8,626 nucleotides of DNA from Candidatus Hydrogenedentota bacterium. GTDB taxonomy: Bacteria > Hydrogenedentota > Hydrogenedentia > Hydrogenedentales > SLHB01. This document shows, piece by piece, positions 1-5,523 of this stretch (within the stretch, counting starts at the first letter, position 1; each line of letters begins with the position of its first letter). The stretch covers positions 1 to 8,626 of the forward strand of contig SLHB01000372.1 in assembly GCA_007136375.1 (NCBI GenBank), read 5' to 3'. The notes beneath the pieces are model-generated. The model saw only the letters and a program-made list of their open reading frames with translations. It searched no databases and was not told the origin of the DNA. Made by a program: the position numbers and the translations under genes.

Positions 1-2338
1 CCGCCGGGACCACCGCCGCCGGCGCCGCGTTGACGTAATCGCCCGCGCGGACCTCATCCGCGTCCGGGTCCCGGATGAGCGCTACCCGCCCGTCCACCTC
101 CAACGCGAACCCGCCTTCCGCCTCCAGGAGCGTGGCTTCCGGCAAGGCGTCGCTGTCTTCCTCCCGGTGGGGGATGAGCACCGTAAGGAATCGGCCGAGC
201 TCCGACGGATCCTCCGTGGATGCGGTGAAATGGAACTGCTCCGGCGCATCCTCCGGGCGGGTCGGCTCGGGATCCCAGCCCGTCTCCTGCGTAAAGGCCA
301 AGCCCTCCGGCGCGAGGAAGGTCACGTCCATCCGGGCGCCGCCATGCTCCACCCGCGCCAGCCCGGCGTCTTCGTCGAGGGTCATCTCGTTCTCCGCGTG
401 AAGAAGCCACTGGTACGTGGACGCGCCGCCGCCGGAGGCCGCGAGATCGTCGGCGATGATGACCACGTTGGGCCGCAGGAACAACACGTGCCGGTAGGCG
501 CGATCCAACCGGCCGCCGTAGGCTTCCACGGCGTCGCCCAGGGCGTACGCCCAATCGTCCGCTTCGATGTGCTCCACGATCTCGCCCCGGGATTGGGCTG
601 AGCGCGTCTCCTGGCCCTCGCCGTCGACTAGGATGGCGTTGTGGGCCCGGGTCCGCCACATCCATTCACTATGATGGGGATCGCCGTAGTCCTGATAATA
701 GCCCGTGCTGATGGCCAAGGGTTCGCCGTAGGCCTCCAACACAAAGGCGTTCTGGTTGGCGTGGTCGTGGCTGATGGCGCCGAAGGGGGAGCTCTTGAAG
801 AGAACAAGGATGTTGTCTTCGGGCTCGGCCATGTTGCTGTGCAAGGCGGTCCAGCCCACATCAAGGAACGCCTTGGATTGCGGCAAATCGGCCGGGGCGC
901 GCGCCTCCAATTCGGGTTTCCTCACGAGAAACGCTTCCGGCCCCGTTGGCTCACCGCCCGATTCTTCGGCGTGCCAGCGGTAGTAGGGGTTGTCATACAG
1001 GCTAGCCAGGCTGTACATGAGATTGCCTTGCGCCGATCCCACGGAGCCCGAATAGCTATCCCCGAACTCTCGCCGTGGACGGTTCGGATAGGCGGCATAC
1101 AACCCGAAGTCGCCCGTGTTCTGCAAGAAGGGTTTGTCTTTCAACGGGATGCCCAAGCGATCGAGTTGATGGATCACGCGCGTTATCCGGTTGATGTACC
1201 ACGTCCAGTAGCTGACGCCTTCGTGCCAACCGCCGTCGTCATGCCCCCAGGCGGGATAGACCGACCAGAGCACGCGGAGCGTGTACTCCAGCCACTCCGG
1301 CGCGTCTTCGATGTCGTGGGCGAGGATGATCGCCCCTTCCACGGCGAAGCCTATCATCCGGCCTGGATGACTGGAAAAGGGCCGCGATTCGAAGGGGCGG
1401 GCCCGGTGCATCTCGTTGATTTGGCGGATGCGCTGGCCGAGGACCTCCAGACAGGTCTCCCGCTCTTCTTCCGTCAGCGTGTCGTAGATCCAGTCGAAGG
1501 TGCGCGGCGCGTTCTCTCCGATGTCCATGCCCAACTCCGTGGGCCAGTACACGCTGCTGGGCCCATCCACGTCCCAGGTCATGAAATGCATGAGCCGCCG
1601 CTTTGCCTCCTCGGCAAAGCGCTCGTCGCCTGTGAACAGATACGCCCGCGCGCAGATTTCCATGCCCCGCGTGTACGGCCGCATGCTGCGCCAAGTGTCG
1701 TTATAGACCTCGCGCCATTCATCGCCGTAGTCGTCCCAGGGGTCCGGCTCCTCGAAGAGGGGCTCGTCCCGCGCCAACACGCTCTCCGCCTGGCTAACCA
1801 CCGAATCGACGAGCCAGGCGTGCGCCTCCGGATTGTCCCGGATGTGCGCCACGTCCTCGGGAGAAAAGTAGGCCCGCGGCCGCGTATCGGGGATGCTCGC
1901 GGACACGGCGTCCATGGACGGGAAGGGGAAGGCCGTGGCGTCCTCCGGAATGGTGAACGACCGCGTCTGGCTGAACACCTCGCCGTCCTCGCCTTCGTAA
2001 CCGTAGCGCCAGCGCCATTCGCCGGGCGCCAAGGTCTCTCCGGGCACATGGACGGTCATGTCCAGGCCGGCGGCCCGGTGCGTCCCGTCCTCAGGGAAGT
2101 CCGAATCTTGGCTGTACTCCACGATCCAGGTCTCGACATCGTCGTCGGGCAGCCAGACGAACGCCGGCGGGTTCGCGCCGGTTTCCGCCCCGTCCTTCGG
2201 CGCATAGTCGACCTCGTCGTTTGCGGGCGTCCGGTCTAGCTCCACGGCCCACGCCATGGGCGCCGCCGCGGCAAAGGCGGCCGCCGCTGTTAGGGCGAGC
2301 GCGCGGGGAAACGCGCCGTGATTCCCGTGTTTTCGCAT
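1..2338 (-). CDS. Secreted heparinase II/III-family polysaccharide lyase with DUF4962-like N-terminus, 3' end cut by window
   Basis: The frame is open without interruption from 2338 to the left edge (779 codons seen), so the C-terminus is missing. A signal peptide is clear: a basic start (MRKHGNHG), an Ala/Leu-rich core and a likely cleavage after A29-W30-A31. Residues about 33-145 look like a beta-sandwich. From about 153 (RPRAYFSPED) the helical toroid typical of alginate/heparin lyases begins, with TFDWIYDTL near 283 and GGWHEGVSYW around H372. The C-terminal beta-domain has SHDHANQN (H524, H526) and AHNAILVDG (H566), characteristic of the heparinase II/III fold. Family members cleave uronic-acid polysaccharides by beta-elimination, usually in the periplasm or outside the cell; the substrate cannot be told from sequence. 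Two in-frame ATGs lie side by side (2341 and 2338); AGGAGG sits 6 nt before the second, which I chose. It is divergent from the esterase gene, suggesting a shared polysaccharide-use role (inference). Confidence 0.88.
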   Translation of the reverse strand, partial: MRKHGNHGAFPRALALTAAAAFAAAAPMAWAVELDRTPANDEVDYAPKDGAETGANPPAFVWLPDDDVETWIVEYSQDSDFPEDGTHRAAGLDMTVHVPGETLAPGEWRWRYGYEGEDGEVFSQTRSFTIPEDATAFPFPSMDAVSASIPDTRPRAYFSPEDVAHIRDNPEAHAWLVDSVVSQAESVLARDEPLFEEPDPWDDYGDEWREVYNDTWRSMRPYTRGMEICARAYLFTGDERFAEEAKRRLMHFMTWDVDGPSSVYWPTELGMDIGENAPRTFDWIYDTLTEEERETCLEVLGQRIRQINEMHRARPFESRPFSSHPGRMIGFAVEGAIILAHDIEDAPEWLEYTLRVLWSVYPAWGHDDGGWHEGVSYWTWYINRITRVIHQLDRLGIPLKDKPFLQNTGDFGLYAAYPNRPRREFGDSYSGSVGSAQGNLMYSLASLYDNPYYRWHAEESGGEPTGPEAFLVRKPELEARAPADLPQSKAFLDVGWTALHSNMAEPEDNILVLFKSSPFGAISHDHANQNAFVLEAYGEPLAISTGYYQDYGDPHHSEWMWRTRAHNAILVDGEGQETRSAQSRGEIVEHIEADDWAYALGDAVEAYGGRLDRAYRHVLFLRPNVVIIADDLAASGGGASTYQWLLHAENEMTLDEDAGLARVEHGGARMDVTFLAPEGLAFTQETGWDPEPTRPEDAPEQFHFTASTEDPSELGRFLTVLIPHREEDSDALPEATLLEAEGGFALEVDGRVALIRDPDADEVRAGDYVNAAPAAVVPA

Positions 2339-2397
2339 CATGCTCCTCCTGTGGGGTTGCCCGGGGTTTGTCGCCGTCCGTTTCCGGCAATCTCCCG

Positions 2398-2427
2398 ATG
2401 ATAGCCCGCGGGGTTCGCCGGGGCCAA
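2398..2427 (-). promoter_or_regulatory. Candidate sigma70-type promoter for the lyase gene
   Basis: Read on the minus strand, TTGGCC (2427-2422) is followed after 18 nt by TATCAT (2403-2398), about 60 nt before the start codon. The -35 match is 4 of 6 and the -10 match 5 of 6. This is a visual match only; the region is GC-rich, so the AT-containing -10 stands out, but chance remains possible. Confidence 0.35.
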
Positions 2428-2440
2428 CTCCGGAAGATGC

Positions 2441-2464
2441 CGCGCCAGGGAGTTTCCTGGCGTG
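2441..2464. repeat. Inverted repeat in the divergent promoter region
   Basis: CGCGCCAGG (2441-2449) and CCTGGCGTG (2456-2464) pair over 9 bp with one G-T wobble; the inner 7 bp are perfect and the loop is 6 nt (GAGTTT). It lies between the two divergent start codons and overlaps the -35 zone of the plus-strand promoter candidate. Without a T-tract it is unlikely to be a terminator, so an operator for a dimeric regulator is possible (inference). Confidence 0.5.
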
Positions 2465-2482
2465 GGGCCCATGGCGTACAAT
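2453..2482 (+). promoter_or_regulatory. Candidate promoter for the esterase gene
   Basis: TACAAT at 2477-2482 is a good -10 match, and the same hexamer serves the tRNA promoter in this window. The best -35 at 18 nt spacing is TTTCCT (2453-2458), only 3 of 6, so activation by a regulator would be plausible. The implied transcript start near 2489 gives a leader of about 70 nt. Confidence 0.35.
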
Positions 2483-2560
2483 GCGGCGTCGCGGAACGGC
2501 CAGCGCGCCCGTGAGGACGCCCACCCGCTCCGTCAACCAACACTCCGGAAAGGGACATCC

Positions 2561-4057
2561 ATGAATAGGCGCGCAACGAGGGCGTGGCGGTTTTTCATCT
2601 TGGCGAGCCTCCTGATGATTTGGGGCGTGGGGTTGCCCGCCGCCATGACCGTGACAGACGGCTTGGCGCCGTGGCAGGTGCTGCAAGTAGACGGGGACGG
2701 CGCGGCGGCGATCGACTGCCGTGGAACGTTGCCTGAGGGTGCGGAAGGCGCCGTGGAGTTGCGCGTGGTAGACGCAAGCGTGGCGGAGGTCATCGCCTGG
2801 ACCGGCGCGGGCGAAGCCGTTGGCGGGGAATGGAACGCCGCCGTGGATGGCCTTCCCGCCGGCGGGCCCTACACGGTGGAGATCCGCTTGGCGGATGGGG
2901 AAGCCTCGGCGGCGATCGAGCCTGTGTACGCGGGGGACCTGTGGATCCTGGCCGGGCAGTCCAACATGGAAGGCGTCGGCAATATGACGGACGTGGAGAC
3001 GCCTCACGATCTCGTCCAAGTATTCGCGATGAATGACGTCTGGCGCCAAGCCGAAGAACCCATCCACCGCCGGGCGGAGTCCGTGGATCCCGTGCACAAT
3101 CCCCGGGGCGAGGAGGGCGCTCGCGAAGCCCGGGAGGCGAACCTGGACGTCAGCGGCGCCGTCAAAGGCGCGGGCCTGGGCCTGACCTTCGCCAAAGAGA
3201 TGGTTGAGCGGACGGGACGGCCCGTGGGCCTGGTTCCCTGCGCTCACGGGGGAACGTCCATGGACCAGTGGGATCCCGCCCGTCGGGACGACGGCGGCGA
3301 TAGCCTCTACGGCGCCATGCTCCGCCGCTTCGACGCTGTTGGCGGAAGCGTGCGGGGTGTGCTCTGGTATCAGGGTGAGTCGGACACGGGCGGAGATCGC
3401 GCGGAAGCGTATCAGGACAAGTTCGAGGCCTTTATCGCCGCCGTGCGGGACGATTTGGGCGACCCAGAACTGCCGTTCTACTATGTGCAGCTGGGGGCCT
3501 TGGCGCAAACCGGTGAGAGCGTGGGCTGGAACACGGTGCGTCACGCCCAGTATCTCATAGAGGAAACCGTGCCAGGCGTTGCCGCCGTCGCGGCCATAGA
3601 CCTGCCCTTGGATGACTGGATCCACGTGGGCGTGGACGGCCTCAAAGTGTTGGGCGCGCGGCTGGCGGACGTGGCGCACCGCCGGATGGAAGGGGAGGAC
3701 GCCTTTCCCGGAACGCCCCGGCCCCAGGCCATGGAGGCCGAGACAGCGCCTCAAGGACGGCGGTTCCGCGTTGTTTTCGAAGGCGTTGTGGATGGGCTAC
3801 GCGCCCCGGCCGATGGACGCGTGTCAGGGTTTAGGATCACCACCGGAAGCGATCACGAGGCGGCCCACCCCATCTTTCGCCAGGAAATCGACCCGGACAA
3901 CCCCAATGCAGTCCTGCTTTGGGTGCAGAATTTCCCCGAAACGCCGGCGTATGTCTGGTACGGCCGGGGACTGGCGCCTTTCTGCAATCTCACGGATCAC
4001 GGCGGCCGCGGCGTGCTGGCCTTCGGGCCGTTGCCGCTCCCCGCTCCGGAGGATTGA
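2561..4057 (+). CDS. Secreted sialate O-acetylesterase-like SGNH hydrolase (SASA domain)
   Basis: The product is 498 aa. The start at 2561 is preferred over the upstream in-frame ATG at 2462 because GGAAAGGGAC lies just before it and the protein then opens with a signal peptide: basic MNRRATRAWR, a hydrophobic FFILASLLMIWGVGL core and cleavage near PAA (26-28). Beta-rich sequence to about 120 precedes the hydrolase domain. SGNH blocks are visible: GQSNM with nucleophile S134, GTSMDQWD, LWYQGESD (268-275), and the catalytic D352-W-I-H355. The C-terminal stretch (about 390-498) is a beta-domain ending in YGRGLAPFCNLTDHGG, as in sialate O-acetylesterase relatives. Such enzymes remove O-acetyl groups from sialic acids or other glycans, and many environmental homologues act on plant or algal polysaccharides, so sialate specificity is not assured. 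Secretion and divergence from the lyase support extracellular deacetylation alongside depolymerisation (inference). Confidence 0.9.
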   Translation: MNRRATRAWRFFILASLLMIWGVGLPAAMTVTDGLAPWQVLQVDGDGAAAIDCRGTLPEGAEGAVELRVVDASVAEVIAWTGAGEAVGGEWNAAVDGLPAGGPYTVEIRLADGEASAAIEPVYAGDLWILAGQSNMEGVGNMTDVETPHDLVQVFAMNDVWRQAEEPIHRRAESVDPVHNPRGEEGAREAREANLDVSGAVKGAGLGLTFAKEMVERTGRPVGLVPCAHGGTSMDQWDPARRDDGGDSLYGAMLRRFDAVGGSVRGVLWYQGESDTGGDRAEAYQDKFEAFIAAVRDDLGDPELPFYYVQLGALAQTGESVGWNTVRHAQYLIEETVPGVAAVAAIDLPLDDWIHVGVDGLKVLGARLADVAHRRMEGEDAFPGTPRPQAMEAETAPQGRRFRVVFEGVVDGLRAPADGRVSGFRITTGSDHEAAHPIFRQEIDPDNPNAVLLWVQNFPETPAYVWYGRGLAPFCNLTDHGGRGVLAFGPLPLPAPED

Positions 4058-4088
4058 GCCGGTCCGGCGGGCCGCTGCTGGCCGCGCG

Positions 4089-4119
4089 TTGAAACAAAGG
4101 GCCGCGCCCGGGGTATACT
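4089..4119 (+). promoter_or_regulatory. Candidate promoter upstream of the small-peptide cluster
   Basis: TTGAAA (4089-4094) and TATACT (4114-4119) are good hexamers (4 and 5 of 6) but are 19 nt apart, slightly long. It lies 32 nt after the esterase stop and would start transcription near 4126, giving a leader of about 135 nt before the first small gene. It suggests the small genes are transcribed separately from the esterase. Confidence 0.45.
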
Positions 4120-4130
4120 AAGCAGGGCCG

Positions 4131-4154
4131 TCTAGGGGCCCACGTCACCCTAGA
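4131..4154 (+). repeat. Inverted repeat in the leader of the small-peptide cluster
   Basis: TCTAGGG (4131-4137) and CCCTAGA (4148-4154) are a perfect 7-bp inverted repeat around a 10-nt loop. The repeat begins about 12 nt after the candidate -10, so it would sit at the very 5' end of the transcript. It could be an RNA hairpin stabilising the message or a DNA operator at the start site; the sequence does not decide between them. Confidence 0.5.
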
Positions 4155-4259
4155 GCGCACAACAACTGACGAAAGATGGTCCGCTCCGGTGGGGTCCCCA
4201 TGGTTTACGCGCCGGGGAAGGCTCGCGCTGGCGCAGGGTTGGAAAGGGGAAATCACATC

Positions 4260-4412
4260 GTGAAACGGCATATGAAAGCGATTACCCGCGAGCGTATGGG
4301 CGCCGCTGACAACGGGCTCGACTTGGATCTGGAGGTGCTCTTCGAATTCGTTATCGCGATCCTGCTCGCTTTGGATGGATTGCTGGCCCGTAAGGCGGGC
4401 GAGGGCTCGTAA
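4260..4412 (+). CDS. Small peptide 1 of a four-gene tandem family (50 aa, unknown function)
   Basis: I do not recognise this 50-residue protein. I start it at GTG 4260 because the result (MKRHMKAIT) aligns without a gap to the start of the next small gene (MKRHFKTLT), and GGAAAGGGGA lies about 9 nt upstream; ATG 4272 or 4176 are weaker. The N-terminus is basic to about residue 12. A16-D17-N18-G19 follows, then an acidic patch (LDLDLE, 20-25) and a hydrophobic helix-like stretch V26-L42 broken by E29 and D39-G40, ending in ARK and a short tail. Over V26-K45, 14 of 20 residues match peptide 2. There is no clear signal-peptidase site or cysteine. A membrane-associated or amphipathic helical peptide is plausible, as is a precursor of a secreted peptide; no exporter or modifying enzyme is seen nearby. 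Confidence 0.72.
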   Translation: MKRHMKAITRERMGAADNGLDLDLEVLFEFVIAILLALDGLLARKAGEGS

Positions 4413-4426
4413 GCCCGGCGTTCTTG

Positions 4427-4447
4427 GCCGTCTCCACGGGAGGCGGC
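4427..4447 (+). repeat. Hairpin after small peptide gene 1
   Basis: GCCGTCTCC (4427-4435) and GGAGGCGGC (4439-4447) can form a 9-bp stem with one G-U pair and a 3-nt loop, starting 14 nt after the stop codon. There is no T-run after it, so it is not a standard intrinsic terminator; it may protect the 3' end of the upstream message or cause partial termination (inference). Confidence 0.5.
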
Positions 4448-4490
4448 TCGCCCAGCCGTCCTGGACCGCGGGCGAATAAGGAAGGCATGA

Positions 4491-4501
4491 GGCCGGAGAG
4501 C
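4491..4501 (+). repeat. 11-bp direct repeat, copy 1 (GGCCGGAGAGC)
   Basis: The same 11 bases recur at 4901-4911. The copies begin 64 and 66 nt before the starts of small genes 2 and 3 respectively. The matched spacing suggests either a regulatory element or a relic of gene duplication, but the word is GC-rich and short, so chance is not excluded. Confidence 0.4.
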
Positions 4502-4504
4502 CTG

Positions 4505-4533
4505 GCTTGCGAAACGCCTGGTTTTCCTATACA
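4505..4533 (+). promoter_or_regulatory. Weak candidate promoter for small peptide gene 2
   Basis: TATACA at 4528-4533 is a good -10, resembling TATACT upstream of gene 1. Upstream there is only TTGCGA at 15 nt spacing (4507-4512) or GCTTGC at 17 nt, so the -35 is poor. Transcription from here would give a leader of about 15 nt carrying only the ribosome binding site. Confidence 0.3.
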
Positions 4534-4554
4534 GTTTCGAAAGGCAGGGATACG

Positions 4555-4767
4555 ATGAAACGGCATTTCAAGACGCTGACCTGTGTTCCCGTGGCCATGG
4601 CTGACAATGGGGATAATGGCGACAACGGGAATGGAAACGGCAACGGGAACGGTGAAAACGGAGACCTTATCGAGCGCAACGTTCTCTTCTCCTTTCTCAT
4701 CCAGTTCCTGACGGCGCTTGACGGCTTGCTGGACCGAAAGGGGTCTCCGGGAGCCGGCAACCTATAG
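4555..4767 (+). CDS. Small peptide 2 of the tandem family (70 aa) with Asn-Gly repeat insert
   Basis: The product is 70 aa, starting at ATG 4555 after GGCAGGGA. It is a clear paralogue of peptide 1: MKRHFKTLT at the start, A16-D17-N18-G19 at exactly the same positions, and a helix V43-K62 identical at 14 of 20 positions, both ending ALDGLL-x-RK. The difference is an insert: residues 17-37 are a run of Asn-Gly and Asp-Asn-Gly units (eight NG dipeptides), making a flexible polar linker between the basic N-terminus and the hydrophobic segment. The short stretch TCVPVAMA (9-16) could pass for a weak cleavage region, but there is no proper hydrophobic signal core before it. An intrinsic terminator overlaps its last codons. 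Function unknown; the conserved helix suggests membrane or partner binding (inference). Confidence 0.75.
   Translation: MKRHFKTLTCVPVAMADNGDNGDNGNGNGNGNGENGDLIERNVLFSFLIQFLTALDGLLDRKGSPGAGNL
4603..4665 (+). repeat. Asn-Gly coding microsatellite-like repeat inside small peptide gene 2
   Basis: The DNA is a run of GAY-AAY-GGN then AAY-GGN codon units (for example AACGGC, AACGGG) encoding residues 17-37. Third positions vary (AAT/AAC, GGG/GGC/GGA/GGT), so the peptide is more repetitive than the DNA. This suggests protein-level selection or an old expansion rather than very recent slippage. The insert lies between ADNG and the helix, exactly where peptide 1 has only LDLDLE. Confidence 0.8.
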
Positions 4768-4794
4768 CTCGAGAACGCTTCCGGCTCGTTTTTT
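4751..4794 (+). terminator. Intrinsic terminator after small peptide gene 2
   Basis: GAGCCGG (4751-4757) and CCGGCTC (4781-4787) form a perfect 7-bp GC-rich stem followed directly by G and six T residues (4789-4794), as in Rho-independent terminators. The 23-nt loop is long and contains the gene 2 stop codon. A second, overlapping 10-bp pairing (4774-4783 with 4795-4804, one G-U) would bury the T-run in its loop. The two folds exclude each other, so some read-through control is conceivable. Confidence 0.6.
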
Positions 4795-4900
4795 CGGAGG
4801 CGTTCGGCGCGTCTTGCAGCGATGACCTGCTGGAAACGCATCGGATCGGCGCGTGACAAGGCTTTTTGCCTACGAACACTTGACTGGCGAGGGTTAGCGG

Positions 4901-4911
4901 GGCCGGAGAGC
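4901..4911 (+). repeat. 11-bp direct repeat, copy 2 (GGCCGGAGAGC)
   Basis: Identical to 4491-4501 and at nearly the same distance upstream of its small gene (66 nt before 4967). No equivalent copy was found before small genes 1 or 4. The 4768-4966 spacer around it holds the terminator T-run but no gene or convincing -10 that I can support. Confidence 0.4.
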
Positions 4912-4966
4912 TGCCTCATGATGGGGATTGCGCGCGGGCCGCGAACAACAGGAGCAAACGACCACA

Positions 4967-5098
4967 ATGAAGCACCACCAGCTCATTTCCAAAAAACCGA
5001 TGGCGGCCCAGACGGGGATAGAGTTGAAGGCCGACTTCTTTATTGACATGCTGAACCAGGCGCTGAATTTCATCACCCAAATCGGACGCCGTTTCTAA
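4967..5098 (+). CDS. Small peptide 3 of the tandem family (43 aa, unknown function)
   Basis: This 43-aa reading frame runs from ATG 4967 to TAA 5096-5098. AGGAG lies 12 nt upstream, a little far, followed by GCAAAC; gene 4 has nearly the same stretch after its own AGGAG. The N-terminus is basic (MKHHQLISKK), then A14-Q15-T16-G17-I-E-L-K, then an amphipathic helix-like segment (ADFFIDMLNQALNFITQI) and a basic end (GRRF). AQTG-[IL]-E-[LI]-K is shared with peptide 4, and A-[DQ]-[NT]-G with peptides 1 and 2. By hand count its GC content is 50%, against 58% for gene 1 and visibly higher values in the large genes. Duplication of the motif next door is the main support that it is real. Function unknown. 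Confidence 0.65.
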   Translation: MKHHQLISKKPMAAQTGIELKADFFIDMLNQALNFITQIGRRF

Positions 5099-5155
5099 GT
5101 CTCCGGCGAACCCCCGGGTTTCCCGGCTGCCTTTGAGCGAAGGAGAGCAAACCTC

Positions 5156-5332
5156 ATGAGACCACTCCGTCAAGATCATCTGAAGTTGATGTCCCGCCAG
5201 CCCGAATTGGCCCAGACAGGACTTGAAATCAAGCTCAACACGATTTCGGAGGCCGCGCGCCTCATGAGCGTGTTTCACCGTCAGTTGCCATGGAAGACCT
5301 TCGTGCCGGGCGAGCCCGACAACGGCGATTGA
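5156..5332 (+). CDS. Small peptide 4 of the tandem family (58 aa, unknown function)
   Basis: The 58-aa frame starts at ATG 5156 with AAGGAG 10 nt upstream and stops at TGA 5330-5332, 57 nt after gene 3. It begins with a basic stretch (MRPLRQDHLKLMSRQ) and then has A19-Q20-T21-G22-L-E-I-K, matching peptide 3 at the same place in the plan. The following segment (LNTISEAARLMSVFHRQL) can form an amphipathic helix but is less hydrophobic than in peptides 1 and 2. The tail (WKTFVPGEPDNGD) is unique and acidic. Genes 3 and 4 have no terminator between them and are probably co-transcribed. A long inverted repeat follows 60 nt downstream. Function unknown. Confidence 0.68.
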   Translation: MRPLRQDHLKLMSRQPELAQTGLEIKLNTISEAARLMSVFHRQLPWKTFVPGEPDNGD

Positions 5333-5392
5333 CAAGCACCGCCTGCCGCTCATACAGCGCGCGGGGGGCGTGTGATTGAAAACAGTGGTTGA

Positions 5393-5450
5393 CGCTGGAG
5401 CCGCCCGTCTCCCGGTCTCGTGAACCGGAAGGGATGGCGCGGCTCCAGCG
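5393..5450 (+). repeat. Composite inverted repeat between the small-peptide cluster and the FAD gene
   Basis: CGCTGGAGCCGC (5393-5404) and GCGGCTCCAGCG (5439-5450) form a perfect 12-bp stem. Inside it, CCGGT (5412-5416) and ACCGG (5424-5428) make a second 5-bp stem with a 7-nt loop. Only CTTTAG follows, so it would be a weak terminator at best. It lies 60 nt after small gene 4 and 73 nt before the chosen FAD gene start, where it could act as an attenuator-like leader structure, a transcript end or a protein-binding site. Confidence 0.65.
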
Positions 5451-5523
5451 CTTTAGTATCGCGCTCCATGCGTCGCGTCCTTTGCGCCCGCTGGGGCGTC
5501 TGTGTTTTTGGGAGGCCATCGCC

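Noticed and set aside
641..2239. Long plus-strand open frame (532 aa) opposite the lyase gene
   Set aside because: Its translation has no recognisable motif, while the minus strand encodes a continuous signal-peptide-bearing heparinase II/III protein with conserved motifs. It is a GC-rich antisense shadow.
4176..4259. Upstream ATG start for small peptide 1
   Set aside because: The added 28 residues have no counterpart in peptide 2, while GTG 4260 gives a gap-free alignment with its N-terminus and a suitable ribosome binding site.
4603..4665. Asn-Gly repeat considered as a CRISPR or non-coding tandem repeat
   Set aside because: Units are 6-9 bp, in frame within a gene whose paralogue aligns on both sides, with varying third codon positions, so it is a coding repeat.
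4822..5046. 74-aa plus-strand frame overlapping small gene 3
   Set aside because: It has no ribosome binding site at its start, no resemblance to the small-peptide family, and overlaps gene 3, which has the AQTG motif shared with gene 4.
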